A stretch of DNA of 64,000 nt from Priestia taiwanensis (GCF_014638355.1 NZ_BMFK01000001.1:1441160-1505159); one strand, 5' to 3'. Shown: positions 9,906-25,686, counted from the first letter of the stretch. A program made the numbers and translations. Notes: generated by a model not told the origin, from the sequence alone.

Positions 9906-10895
9906 TCCAATAATTCTTAAATTCGTTTCCTTTTTCAAATCAATAAACGTATCACCTACACGAACAAGTGGTTTTGTTAATTCATCATTTGAGAAGTATA
10001 TAATTTCTCCTACTTGACCATCACTTAATGTGACAGTCTGATGAACGAAATGTTGTTTTAAATAATTGACAAATGGTAACACAATTTTCGGGTTTAGTTT
10101 TCCATCAAATGAATCTCTCTTAATTCGCTCTGCTGCATCTAATGGAGAAACCTTTCCACCAGCCACTTCTGATGAACATAGTCGGTCATACTTATCTGCG
10201 ACCGTTACAATCTGAACCGGGAATGGTATCTTCTCTTCTGTATATCCGTGCGGGTAACCAGACCCATCACAAGCCTCATGATGTAAAAGTGCAGCAACTG
10301 GTACTAAGTAGTGAATACCCGGACTTCCTTTCAACAACTCGTATCCATACTGAGTATGCCTCTTGTCTTCTGATTCTTCTGATAATTCAAAGGAACCTTC
10401 TAATCCTACCTCTTGTTGTATTTTCAACTTCCCAATATCGTGAAGTAATCCCATCTCACCTAATTTACCTATTAAAGCATCTGGTACATTCAATATTTTT
10501 CCTATTAAAGCTGATAAGAAACCAACATTTACAGAGTGTTCATACGTAAGCGCATCTTGTGTATGCAATGCTCGACTCATATGCAATAAGTTATGTTCTT
10601 GCAACATATCCTCTAATAAAGAATGGAATGGTGTAATTGCATCTTCTAAGTTCGATACATTCCCATCTGCGACTTCTCCCATTAATTGCTTCATATGCTG
10701 TACAGCATCGTTATATTTTACATCATTAACTTCTTCTTCACATTCTGTTATATGTTCTGTTTTTACAGCGTGTCTTGCAAGTAAATTCATATGTGATTCT
10801 TGCATGTTGGTTCCCTTACTTAACAGCAATACACCGCCCTCTGTATAAATATCGTGCTGTAATATACCATTTACTATTTTATATGTTGTACTCAT
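9903..10895 (-). CDS. HD-GYP domain protein, putative cyclic-di-GMP phosphodiesterase (copy A)
   Basis: HD-GYP proteins hydrolyse cyclic dinucleotides, usually c-di-GMP, with a two- or three-metal site. The 330 residues have an N-terminal region with the motif GGVLLLSKGT (about 20-29), an HD-GYP domain with the ligand series EHS, LLHDIGK, LLHHE and VADKYD, and the GYP box GSGYP near residue 215, then a small C-terminal beta domain. The stretch after VAD reads KYDRLCSS instead of the usual DAMT...RPY pattern, so activity or specificity may differ. It is 33 nt downstream of a paralogue at 10929 with the same architecture; no membrane segment or receiver domain is present. Confidence 0.85.
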   Translation of the reverse strand: MSTTYKIVNGILQHDIYTEGGVLLLSKGTNMQESHMNLLARHAVKTEHITECEEEVNDVKYNDAVQHMKQLMGEVADGNVSNLEDAITPFHSLLEDMLQEHNLLHMSRALHTQDALTYEHSVNVGFLSALIGKILNVPDALIGKLGEMGLLHDIGKLKIQQEVGLEGSFELSEESEDKRHTQYGYELLKGSPGIHYLVPVAALLHHEACDGSGYPHGYTEEKIPFPVQIVTVADKYDRLCSSEVAGGKVSPLDAAERIKRDSFDGKLNPKIVLPFVNYLKQHFVHQTVTLSDGQVGEIIYFSNDELTKPLVRVGDTFIDLKKETNLRIIG

Positions 10896-10928
10896 TCTCT
10901 TCCGCTTCCCCTTCCAAACTATCTATCC

Positions 10929-11945
10929 CTATATAATAAAAAGATCTTTGCGACTTCGTAAATCAATGCATTCATTGTCTACTAAAATTAAGGGCTTCGT
11001 TGGATGACCTTCAAAATAATAAATGATTTTTCCAAACTTCCCATTGTTCAAGAGAACTTCTTGGTTCAACATTTGACGCATGATGTATTCGATAAATGGT
11101 AAAATAATAACTGCATTTAATTTCCCTTCAAACGCCTCTTTCCTTAACTCTTCTGCTACATATAAAGGAGATTTCCCTTTAGAGTATGTTCGCTTTGCTG
11201 TCATCGCATCATACGTATCTGCAACAGAAAGGATTTGTACACAAAATGGGATTTGCTCTTTTTTCAAAGAAAACGGATAGCCTGTACCATCTAATCGTTC
11301 ATGATGTAAAAGAGCACCTAATAAAACAAATCTATTTATCTTTTTATTACTCTTTAAAAGTTGATATCCATAAATAGGATGTTTTTTCACATGCGCATAC
11401 TCATCATCAGACAATCGTGCTGGCTTATGTAAAATTGATTCCTGAATACGTAGTTTCCCAATATCATGTAAGAAACCCATCTGCCCTAAGATATGATTCA
11501 CTTTATCTGGGAATCCAAGTATTTTTCCTATTAACCCCGCAAGCAAGCCAACATTAATAGAATGACAATAAATAGAATGGTCATATCCTTGAAGTAGTTC
11601 AATAAATTCTGCTAAATGACGCGTATGCAACATCTCTTCTAACAACCCTGAAAATGTTTCTATCGTCCCATCTATCTCTTCTACTAAGTCACCTTCTCCC
11701 GACTCAATAAGATTCCTTAAATGGTCCATATTTAATTGTACGTCATTTAAAAGCTGTTCAAATTGTTGCATAGGGATTCTGTCTCGTCTCTGTGCCTCTA
11801 AACGATGCCTTTTCAACAAAGCTAATTGCCTTTCTGTAACTTTCGTCCCCTTACTAAGAAGCAACCCTCCCATTTCCCCATATATATTCTCTTTTAACAC
11901 TTCATCTAGTAGGTTATCTATCTCAAAACTATTACTTTTCTCCAT
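10929..11945 (-). CDS. HD-GYP domain protein, putative cyclic-di-GMP phosphodiesterase (copy B)
   Basis: Soluble 338-residue paralogue of the gene just downstream. The N-terminal motif GGLLLSKGT, the metal-ligand motifs CHSINVG, FLHDIGK, LLHHE and SVADTYDAMT, and the GTGYP box are all present, so this copy looks fully canonical. The ATG at 11945 has the SD-like AGGGCGG; an upstream GTG at 11972 has no SD. With copy A it forms a likely two-gene operon. Neither GGDEF nor EAL domains are encoded nearby, so partner and input signal are unknown. Confidence 0.85.
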   Translation of the reverse strand: MEKSNSFEIDNLLDEVLKENIYGEMGGLLLSKGTKVTERQLALLKRHRLEAQRRDRIPMQQFEQLLNDVQLNMDHLRNLIESGEGDLVEEIDGTIETFSGLLEEMLHTRHLAEFIELLQGYDHSIYCHSINVGLLAGLIGKILGFPDKVNHILGQMGFLHDIGKLRIQESILHKPARLSDDEYAHVKKHPIYGYQLLKSNKKINRFVLLGALLHHERLDGTGYPFSLKKEQIPFCVQILSVADTYDAMTAKRTYSKGKSPLYVAEELRKEAFEGKLNAVIILPFIEYIMRQMLNQEVLLNNGKFGKIIYYFEGHPTKPLILVDNECIDLRSRKDLFII

Positions 11946-12097
11946 TATGACCGCCCTATAAAATGGATTCACTATCTAAGTATTCTTACAGATTATTATA
12001 CATATTTTTCTAGGGAATTACAAAGTTATAATCTCAAAAAAAGGGACAAATTACCTAATATCAATATAATATTATGATGTTATCTGTAAAAAAAATG

Positions 12098-12126
12098 TTT
12101 ACAAATTTTTTCTCTTGTACTATACT
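12098..12126 (+). promoter_or_regulatory. Sigma-A promoter of the T-box transporter unit
   Basis: TTTACA (12098-12103), a 17-nt spacer and TATACT (12121-12126) place transcription start near 12133, just ahead of T-box stem I. Confidence 0.75.
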
Positions 12127-12139
12127 TGGTTCAATCATT

Positions 12140-12419
12140 TCATAACATAAATCGTCGAATAAGAAGAGTACGTATAATTGCTGCGTTTCAGAGAGCTGGG
12201 GATGGTGGAATCCAGTACGACACATTATACCGAATGGACTTAGGAGAGGCTAGCTGAACATATATAGTAGGCAGCACGGGTTCCGCCGTTAAAAGGATAG
12301 GGTATCAGAAATATATTCTCGTACCTGATGAGTGGGATTATTTATCCAATTGAGGTGGCACCACGGTATTTGTATATATCGCCCTCTATATGTGTATCAA
12401 CATATAGAGGGCTTTTTGT
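12140..12419 (+). promoter_or_regulatory. T-box leader, tryptophan specific
   Basis: Transcription-attenuation leader that reads uncharged tRNA. Stem I contains the AGAGAGCTGG and GGTGGAATCCAG elements and ends in CCGAA-TGG-ACT, putting the Trp codon TGG (12235-12237) in the specifier position. The T-box GAGGTGGCACCACGG (12352-12366) has TGGC as acceptor-pairing bases; the last C pairs with a G discriminator, which bacterial tRNA-Trp carries. A strong terminator follows: GCCCTCTATATGT/ACATATAGAGGGC then TTTTT (12381-12417). Uncharged tRNA-Trp should therefore switch on the transporter gene. Confidence 0.93.
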
Positions 12420-12469
12420 CGTCTATCATTATTTTTCTATACTAGATAACCTTAAAGGAGGTATTATTC

Positions 12470-13822
12470 ATGAACAAAAATCAACAATGGACATCGAAAT
12501 TAGGATTTATCCTTGCCGCTGCAGGCGCATCAATCGGGCTTGGCGCGATTTGGAAGTTTCCTTATATGGCCGGTAATAATGGTGGCGGAGCATTCTTCAT
12601 CTTGTTCTTACTTTTCACATTAATAATTGGTGTACCTTTATTACTAGCCGAATTTATTATTGGTCGTAGTACACAAAAAGAAGCAATTAGCGCCTATAAA
12701 GCAATTGCTCCTAACTCTTTCTGGTCACTTATTGGCCGCCTAGGAATGGCCACTGCATCAATCGTGCTGTCATTCTATAGTGTAGTTGGTGGCTGGATTA
12801 TGATTTATTTATTTTATGCTTTAACAGGAAAGTTATGGGAGCATAATAATGATTTCGGCGCAATGTTTGGTGCTACTATCTCAAATCCTTATATTGCAGT
12901 CGGTGCACAGTTCCTATTCTTACTATGTACAATATTTATTGTTAGCTTAGGTGTCCAAAAAGGACTAGAACTAGCTAATAAATATATGATGCCATTATTG
13001 TTTGTTTTATTTATTGTATTAATCGTTCGGTCTCTTACATTTGAAGGAGCAATGCAAGGGGTTGAGTTTCTATTAAAGCCTGATTTTTCAGCCGTTACAG
13101 CACAAACATTATTGGATGCCATGGGACAGGCACTATTCTCCTTAACAGTTGGTGCATCTGTTATGATTACGTATAGCTCTTATTTATCGAAGAAAGAAAG
13201 TTTAACAAAGTCAACAACATCAATCGTATCGTTAACAATTATCATTACATTACTAGCTGGATTAGCTATTTTCCCTGCAATCTTTGCGATGGGGATGCAA
13301 CCAGCACAAGGTCCTGATTTATTATTTATCGCATTACCATATATTTTTGCGAATATCCCATTTGGAAAAGTATTTTTCGTATTTTTCCTAGTTGCATTCT
13401 TCTTCGCAACATTAACATCGGCAATTTCTATGTTAGAAATTACCGTATCTAGTTTCTCAAAGAACAACACGAAAAAGCGTCCAAAGATAGCTGCAATTAT
13501 TGGTTTATGTGTGTTCGTTGTTGGAATACCATCAGCTCTATCATTCGGTCTCTTAAGCGAACCGGTCTTATTTGGCAAAACAGTCTTTGATTTAGCTGAT
13601 TTCGCAGCAAGTAATATTATGTTACCTCTAGGTGCTTTACTTATTGCTTTGTTCGCACCACTAAAAGTATCTAAGCAGGTCGTACAAGAAGAATTAAGTA
13701 TCGGTACAAAACACGGACATATTTGGGTTAATGCTTGGTATTTCTTAATTCGATTTGTTGTTCCAATTGCAGTTCTTCTTATTTTCTTAAATGTTGTAGG
13801 AGTTTTCTCCTTATTTAACTAA
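12470..13822 (+). CDS. Sodium:neurotransmitter symporter family transporter, probable tryptophan importer
   Basis: Predicted Na+-coupled amino-acid importer (NSS/SNF, LeuT fold). The 450 residues give about 11-12 hydrophobic segments. Segment 1 holds AAAGASIGLGAIWKFPY (residues about 16-32), the unwound sodium and substrate site of the family, and NNGGGAF follows. Substrate is not readable from the protein, but the tRNA-Trp T-box in front makes tryptophan the best guess; TnaT, an NSS member, is a known Trp transporter. SD AAAGGAGG precedes the ATG. Single-gene unit ending in a bidirectional terminator shared with pyrE. Confidence 0.88.
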   Translation: MNKNQQWTSKLGFILAAAGASIGLGAIWKFPYMAGNNGGGAFFILFLLFTLIIGVPLLLAEFIIGRSTQKEAISAYKAIAPNSFWSLIGRLGMATASIVLSFYSVVGGWIMIYLFYALTGKLWEHNNDFGAMFGATISNPYIAVGAQFLFLLCTIFIVSLGVQKGLELANKYMMPLLFVLFIVLIVRSLTFEGAMQGVEFLLKPDFSAVTAQTLLDAMGQALFSLTVGASVMITYSSYLSKKESLTKSTTSIVSLTIIITLLAGLAIFPAIFAMGMQPAQGPDLLFIALPYIFANIPFGKVFFVFFLVAFFFATLTSAISMLEITVSSFSKNNTKKRPKIAAIIGLCVFVVGIPSALSFGLLSEPVLFGKTVFDLADFAASNIMLPLGALLIALFAPLKVSKQVVQEELSIGTKHGHIWVNAWYFLIRFVVPIAVLLIFLNVVGVFSLFN

Positions 13823-13826
13823 ACAT

Positions 13827-13861
13827 AAAAGACACTCGGTATGAATACCGAGTGTCTTTTG
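13827..13861. terminator. Bidirectional terminator between the Trp transporter and pyrE
   Basis: Stem AAAAGACACTCGGTAT/ATACCGAGTGTCTTTT with a 3-nt loop serves the plus-strand transporter and the minus-strand pyr operon. Confidence 0.92.
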
Positions 13862-13864
13862 CAT

Positions 13865-14499
13865 TTAATTATTTATGACCATCCAAGATTCATCTTGTGG
13901 ATTCCTACGCCATCCTGTTAATTTCATTAACTCTTCTTCTGAGATGATTCCTTTTTCTCTTGCTACTTCTGTTAAAGCTGTATAGTCACTCAACGATACG
14001 TTCTTCACATTCGCTTCTTTCATACGTTCTTTTCCAACTTCTAATTCATATGTAAAGATTGATACAACTCCTAACACTTCACAACCAGCTTGGCGTAGTG
14101 CTTCTACACATGTAATCACACTTCCACCTGTTGAAATTAAATCTTCTACGATCACAACTTTTTGACCAGGCGCTACTTTTCCTTCAATTTGGTTTCCTTT
14201 GCCGTGCTCTTTTGCCTTACTACGAACGTAGCACATCGGAGCATTTAACACATCACTTACCCATGCAGCGTGTGGGATACCTGCTGTTGCTGTACCAGCA
14301 ATGACATCAACTTCTGGATAATACTCTTCAACTAACTTTGCTAATCCTGTTGCAATATCTTTACGAACTTCTGGATAAGACAACGTTAAACGGTTATCAC
14401 AATAAATTGGCGACTTAATACCTGATGACCATGTGAATGGCTCATTTGGTTTTAAAAATACTGCGCCAATCGTTAATAAATGTTCTGCTATTTGCTGTT

Positions 14500-14503
<4 letters not shown>
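13865..14503 (-). CDS. pyrE: Orotate phosphoribosyltransferase
   Basis: Transfers ribose-5-phosphate from PRPP to orotate, giving OMP, step 5 of UMP synthesis. The 212 residues carry the PRPP-binding motif [13 protein letters not shown] near 116-128 and the flexible loop with [11 protein letters not shown] near 93-103. Last gene of the pyr operon; its ATG overlaps the pyrF stop by 4 nt (ATGA), so translation is coupled. The C-terminal tail after LTGW is slightly extended but within family range. Confidence 0.96.
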
Positions 14504-16902
<2,399 letters not shown>

Positions 16903-16906
<4 letters not shown>

Positions 16907-19900
16907 GAATATACCACCTGACGTTTCTCTGCCTTTTTCATTGAGTATGCTGAGAATGTCATTGACTCGATAACACGCAAGATTGCGCGTGTCGTATCAA
17001 GTGAGGTTAAGCACGCTACACCGTTCTCTACTGATTCACGACGAATGCGGAAACCATCACGTGCTGGTTGTTTTCCTTTCGTTAACGTGTTAATAACGAA
17101 CTGTGCTTTTCCTTGGCGAATGATATCCAGTAAGTTGTTCTCACCATCACCAATCTTATTAACAACTGTCGCCGGAATATTCTCTTTCTTTAATAATTCC
17201 GCTGTACCACTCGTAGCTAAAATATTGTAGCCAATGTCATTGAAGCGGCGAGCAATATCAATTGCCTCTACTTTATCATGATCTGCAACTGTAATAATTA
17301 CTGATCCGTAAGTCGGAATGTTAATTCCTGACGCTACTAATCCTTTGTATAATGCTTTCTCAAGGGTCGTATCTTTCCCCATTACTTCACCAGTCGATTT
17401 CATTTCTGGTCCTAATGTAATGTCTACTGAACGTAACTTCGCAAACGAGAATACCGGTGCTTTTACATATACTTCATTTTCTTCTGGATGGTATGCTGTA
17501 CCATATCCTAACTCTTCAAGTGAGATACCTAAGATTACTTTCGTTGCAAGGTTTGCCATCGGTACGTTCGTGATTTTACTTAAGAACGGTACTGTACGGC
17601 TTGATCGTGGGTTAACTTCAATTACGTATACTTCATTTTCGAAGACGACGAATTGGATATTTAGTAGTCCAACAATCTCTAATCCTCTTGCTAGGCGAAT
17701 TGTATAGTCAATGATTTTATCTTTCACTTCTTGTGTTAAGCTTTGCGGTGGATATACTGCGATACTATCACCAGAGTGAACTCCTGCACGCTCGATATGT
17801 TCCATAATACCTGGGATATAGACGTTCTTTCCGTCTGAAATACCGTCTACTTCGATTTCTTTACCAATCATGTAGCGGTCTACTAATACTGGATGTTCTG
17901 GATTTACATTTACCGCATTTTGCATGTAGTGCAATAACTCTTCCTCTTTATACACGATTTCCATCGCGCGTCCACCTAGTACATAAGAAGGTCTTACTAA
18001 TACTGGATAACCGATTTCCGTCGCAATTGCTACTGCTTCTTCCACTGTCGTCGCTGTTTTCCCTTTTGGTTGTGGAATATTTAATTCTTGCAATGCTGCT
18101 TCAAACTTATCACGGTTCTCTGCACGGTCTAACGCTTCTAATGATGTTCCTAAAATCTTCACACCACGCTCTGCTAATTTTGCAGCTAAGTTAATTGCTG
18201 TTTGACCACCGAATTGAACGATAACCCCTTCTGGCTTCTCATGATCAATAACGTGCATCACATCTTCAATTGTTAGCGGTTCAAAGTATAATTTATCTGA
18301 AATAGAGAAGTCTGTTGAAACTGTCTCTGGGTTGTTGTTAATAATAACTGCTTCATAACCAGCTTCTTTAATCGCCCATACAGAGTGTACTGTTGCGTAA
18401 TCGAACTCTACACCTTGACCGATACGAATTGGGCCAGATCCTAGTACTACTACACTCTTACGGTCTGTTACAATTGATTCGTTCTCTTCTTCGTATGTTC
18501 CGTAGAAGTATGGTGTTGCTGATTCAAACTCCGCCGCACACGTATCAACCATTTTATACACTGGCATCATGCTTAACTCTTTACGCTTGTTATACAAGTC
18601 AATTTCTTTCATTCCCCAAACTGCTGCAATGTATGCATCACTGAAGCCTAATTCTTTCACTTCTTGAAGAACAACTACGTCTCCTACATTGTTACGAAGC
18701 TTCTCTTCATATTTAATGATGTTCTCTATTTTGTGTAAGAAGAAGTAATCTACTTCACACCATGCATGAATGTCTTCTAATGTTACCCCTTGACGAATTG
18801 CCTCTGCGATGATGAACATTCTCTCGTCATCTGCTTTTTCAATACGGCGCTTCATTTCGTCACGGTCCATGCCTTTTAAGTGCTCCATTTCAAGATGGTA
18901 TACACCAAGCTCTAATGAGCGAACAGCTTTTAAAATCGATTGTTCAAACGTACGACCTATTGCCATTACTTCACCAGTTGCCTTCATCTGTGTTCCTAGC
19001 TTACGGTTCGCTGATTCAAACTTATCAAACGGCCAGCGTGGGATTTTCGATACGATGTAGTCAAGTGCTGGCTCGAAACATGCGTAAGATGTTTTCGTTA
19101 CTGGGTTAATAATTTCATCTAACGTTAAGCCCACTGCAATTTTCGCCGCTAACTTCGCAATTGGATACCCAGTCGCTTTCGATGCTAATGCAGATGAACG
19201 ACTTACACGAGGGTTAACCTCAATTACATAGTAGTTAAAGCTATGCGGATCTAATGCAAGCTGTACATTACATCCACCTTCAATACCTAGTGCACGGATA
19301 ATCTTTAATGATGTGTTACGTAACATTTGGTATTCACGGTCACTTAACGTTTGTGATGGTGCCACTACGATGGAGTCTCCTGTATGTACACCTACTGGAT
19401 CGAAGTTTTCCATGTTACATACTACAATTGCGTTGTCATTTGCATCACGCATTACTTCGTATTCAATCTCTTTGCAACCTGCAATTGATTTTTCTAATAA
19501 ACATTGTGTTGCTGGTGATAACTTTAATCCATTTGATACGATTTCTACTAACTCTTCATCATTTGAACAAATACCACCACCAGTTCCACCCATTGTGAAT
19601 GCTGGGCGAACGATTACTGGATAGCCAATTTCCACTACGAAGTCTTTCGCTTCTTGCAGTGTGTGGATGATTGTACTTTCTGGGATTGGCTCGTTCAATT
19701 CTTGCATTAAGTTACGGAATAACTCACGGTCTTCTGCTTGCTCGATTGCTGATAATTTCGTTCCTAATACTTCAACACCACACTCTTCTAATACACCGCT
19801 TTTTGCTAATTCAACCGCTAAGTTCAGTCCTGTTTGACCTCCAAGCGTCGGTAAAAGCGCATCCGGACGCTCTTTACGAATAATGCGTGTTACAAATTCT

Positions 19901-20112
19901 AACGTTAATGGCTCAATGTACACTTTATCTGCTGTTTCTGTATCAGTCATGATTGTTGCAGGGTTTGAGTTAACAAGAATTACTTTGTATCCTTCTTCTC
20001 GTAACGATTGGCATGCCTGTGTTCCCGAGTAATCAAACTCCGCTGCTTGCCCGATAATGATAGGTCCCGATCCGATTACTAAAATAGTTTCAATGTCTAC
20101 GCGTTTTGGCAT
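16903..20112 (-). CDS. carB: Carbamoyl-phosphate synthase large subunit, pyrimidine type
   Basis: Makes carbamoyl phosphate from bicarbonate, ammonia delivered by CarA, and two ATP. The 1069 residues contain the duplicated structure of the family: two ATP-grasp halves, each opening with a GSGPIxIGQ motif (near residues 14 and 559), with metal-binding ENPR-type segments VIEVNPR in both, and a C-terminal MGS-like allosteric domain. Being in the pyr operon, it is the pyrimidine-controlled copy (B. subtilis PyrAB). The start overlaps the end of carA by 16 nt. Confidence 0.97.
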
Positions 20113-21193
20113 AACTCTTCCCCTTCTTTCTTAAAGTTTGTGATCATTTGTAAGAACTCGTCAAATAAGTAGTTTGCATCTTCTGGTCCTGCTGACGCTT
20201 CTGGATGGTATTGAACTGTAAATGCTGGTAATGTTTTGTGTTTTAATCCTTCTACCGTTCCATCATTTAACGCAACGTGTGTTACTTCTAACTCTGTACC
20301 TTCTAATGAATCCATCTCAACCGCATAACCGTGGTTTTGTGATGTGATTGCTACTTTACCTGTTTTTACGTCTTTTACTGGATGGTTTGATCCGCGGTGA
20401 CCGAATTTCAATTTACTTGTGTTTCCACCACCTGCAAGTCCGAATAACTGATGACCTAAGCAAATACCGAACAATGGAATTTTTCCTAGTACACCTTTAA
20501 TCATTTCAATTCCTTCTACTACATCTTTTGGATCTCCAGGGCCGTTACTTAACATGATGCCATCTGGATTTAAGCGTAAAATTTCTTCTGCTGTTGTGTT
20601 ATAAGGAACAACGATTACGTCACAGTCACGTTTGTTTAATTCGCGTAAAATACCATGCTTCATTCCGAAGTCTACTAATACAACACGGTATCCACGACCT
20701 GGACTTGGGTATGCATCTCTCGTTGATACACGCTTCACGTGATCTGTGAAGAATGATGTAATACGTAGTTCATTCACTACTTCATCGATGTTTGCTTCCA
20801 TACTGCATAGTCGACCTTTTAATGTTCCGTATTGACGGATAATACGTGTTAACTTACGTGTATCAATTCCTTCTAATCCTGGAATGTTCTTTTCTTTTAA
20901 ATATGCATCTACCGTTTGTTCATTTCGGAAGTTTGATGGATGTTCGCAAAGCTCACGAACGATTAAGCCGTGAATTGCTGGGCGAATTGTTTCAAAGTCA
21001 TCACGGTTAATACCATAGTTTCCTATTAATGGATACGTTAGTGTAACGATTTGTCCGCAGTATGACGGGTCTGATAAAATTTCTTGATATCCTGTCATAG
21101 CAGTCGTGAAGACAACTTCACCATTTTTTTCTACATCAGCGCCGAACGCTTTACCTACGAATACTGTTCCATCTTCTAAAATTAGTTGTCTTT

Positions 21194-21197
<4 letters not shown>
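20097..21197 (-). CDS. carA: Carbamoyl-phosphate synthase small subunit, pyrimidine type
   Basis: Glutaminase subunit that supplies ammonia to CarB. The 366 residues have the CPSase-small N-domain and a class I amidotransferase domain with the nucleophile in GICLGHQ (near 240-246) and the His-Glu pair in [10 protein letters not shown] (near 325-334). The ATG at 21197 overlaps the pyrC stop (ATGA) and yields the canonical [10 protein letters not shown] start; an open frame extends upstream but lies within pyrC. B. subtilis name PyrAA. Confidence 0.96.
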
Positions 21198-23381
<2,184 letters not shown>

Positions 23382-23399
23382 TCATTCCCCCTGTTTTAT

Positions 23400-23512
23400 T
23401 ATGAATATTCGGTATATTTTTTTTTATAAAAACACCTTAATCACGGTAGACTAAGGTGTTAATACGCGTATCTTTAACACCCTTTGAAACCTCTCTGGAT
23501 TTCATTAAAAGG
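23400..23512 (-). promoter_or_regulatory. PyrR attenuator between pyrP and pyrB
   Basis: The minus strand carries the PyrR-binding core ATCCAGAGAGG (near 23493-23503) and, 40 nt on, the terminator stem AACACCTTA/TAAGGTGTT followed by TTTTTAT (23425-23460). With UMP, PyrR binding favours termination before pyrB. Confidence 0.92.
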
Positions 23513-24817
23513 TTATGCGATTGTTGCTACTTTTCCATTGTCTTCCTCCGTCTCAAATAAGTTCTCTTCTACACTTTCTCGACCTGGAAGAACTAAGTTT
23601 AGAATGATTCCGATGATTGATGCTAATGCCATCCCTTCAAGAGATACATCTCCAAGATGAAGCGATGCACCACCAATTCCGATTACTAGGATAACCGATG
23701 CGATAATTAAGTTGCGCTTGTTTCCAAAATCTACTTTATTCTCTACTAACATGCGTAATCCGCTAGAAGCGATGATTCCGAATAGTAAGATTGATACACC
23801 GCCCATTACTGGTGTCGGAATCGTTGATAGTAATGCTGAAACTTTTCCGATGAATCCGAAGCAGATTGCAAACACTGCTGCACCGATGAATACGTAGATG
23901 CTATAAGCTCTCGTGATTGCCAGTACTCCGATGTTCTCACCATATGTTGTGTTCGGTGGACCGCCAACCAATGAGGCAAGGATTGTTGCTACTCCGTCTC
24001 CTAATATCGAACTGTGTAAGCCTGGCTTCTCTACCAAATCTTTTCCTACTACCTTACTTAACACTAGCTGATGACCGATATGTTCTGCAATTGGTACGAT
24101 CGCTACTGGTACCATTATGGCAAACACTGTCCATGAGAATGATGGTGTGTAATCAACGAATGGTATTACGAAATTCGGTACTGCGAACCATGCTGCTTCT
24201 TGTACTTTCGTGAAATTAACTAATCCCACCGTGAAGGCGAATAAGTAACCTCCAACGATTCCTACTAATACTGGGATGATACTTAAAAATCCTCTTGTAA
24301 ATACTGCTACTAACACTGTAATGGCTAACGTTACAAGTCCTACCGAGAAGTGAATTAAGCTATATTTCCCGTCTGCATCATTCGTTGCCATTCCTACTGC
24401 TGTACTTGCTAATCCTAAACCGATAACCATGATTACTGGCCCTACAACGATTGGTGGTAATAAGCGCATTAACCACTTTACACCTGTTGTCTTAATTAAG
24501 AGTGCTACAAGTGCATACACAATACCTACCATGAAACTTCCGACCATCGCTGCCCCAGGTCCATCGAATGCTTTCGATGCAATAATTGGTGCGATAAATG
24601 CGAATGATGATCCTAAGTAAGATGGTACTTGACCTCTCGTGATAAGAATAAATGCTAATGTACCGATACCACTTGAGATTAATGCAACCGCTGGGTCCAT
24701 CCCTGTTAAGAATGGTACTAATACCGTTGCACCGAACATGGCGAATAAGTGCTGTACACTTAGCAAGAACCATTGTGTTAATTTTGGTCTTTCGTGAATT
24801 TCTAATACTGGTTTCAT
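23513..24817 (-). CDS. pyrP: Uracil permease
   Basis: Membrane importer of uracil in the NCS2/UraA family. The 434 residues are almost wholly hydrophobic with about 12-14 segments; conserved family strings include PSYLGSSFAFI (near 66-76), AEHIGHQ and the NTTYGENIG loop (near 290). Second gene of the operon, with PyrR attenuators before and after it. Confidence 0.95.
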   Translation of the reverse strand: MKPVLEIHERPKLTQWFLLSVQHLFAMFGATVLVPFLTGMDPAVALISSGIGTLAFILITRGQVPSYLGSSFAFIAPIIASKAFDGPGAAMVGSFMVGIVYALVALLIKTTGVKWLMRLLPPIVVGPVIMVIGLGLASTAVGMATNDADGKYSLIHFSVGLVTLAITVLVAVFTRGFLSIIPVLVGIVGGYLFAFTVGLVNFTKVQEAAWFAVPNFVIPFVDYTPSFSWTVFAIMVPVAIVPIAEHIGHQLVLSKVVGKDLVEKPGLHSSILGDGVATILASLVGGPPNTTYGENIGVLAITRAYSIYVFIGAAVFAICFGFIGKVSALLSTIPTPVMGGVSILLFGIIASSGLRMLVENKVDFGNKRNLIIASVILVIGIGGASLHLGDVSLEGMALASIIGIILNLVLPGRESVEENLFETEEDNGKVATIA

Positions 24818-24849
24818 TTTGTTTCCCCCTAATTTTTATCGATGCCGTC

Positions 24850-24968
24850 TTAGGGTATAAAAAAACTCTTTGTGTTTTGGACACAAAGAGTCTTTCCTCT
24901 TCCTCAAATAAGCATGAGGAAGGAAGACCCTTTGTTAGCCTCTCTGGACTACCTGTTAAAAGGGCATC
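24850..24968 (-). promoter_or_regulatory. PyrR attenuator between pyrR and pyrP
   Basis: The minus strand contains the exact PyrR-binding consensus AGTCCAGAGAGGCT (about 24939-24952) followed by the antiterminator region and the terminator stem ACTCTTTGTGT/ACACAAAGAGT with TTTTTTT (24858-24893). Confidence 0.94.
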
Positions 24969-25517
<549 letters not shown>

Positions 25518-25560
25518 TCACCTCTTTTTCTTATTACACAGTTAGAGTGACCTGTAACTA

Positions 25561-25680
25561 AAAAAATATCCTCATGCCTGAGTTGACATGAGGATACCGT
25601 TCAAGAGAGTAAACTACTCCCTCTATAACCGTTTCCTTCTCAACCTCACGGGGCTGTGTTAAAGGATCATCTATACTGTT
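25561..25680 (-). promoter_or_regulatory. PyrR attenuator in the leader of pyrR
   Basis: The minus strand has TTAACACAG-CCCCGTGAGGTTG-AGAAGG (near 25630-25665), a PyrR-binding loop variant that keeps the GNGAGG core, then the terminator TATCCTCATG/CATGAGGATA with TTTTTTT (25561-25598). Confidence 0.88.
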
Positions 25681-25686
25681 GTGAAC

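Noticed and set aside
12328-12576. An open frame running through the T-box terminator into the transporter gene
   Set aside because: It overlaps the T-box and terminator and is out of frame with the transporter, which has its own strong SD; no protein family fits.
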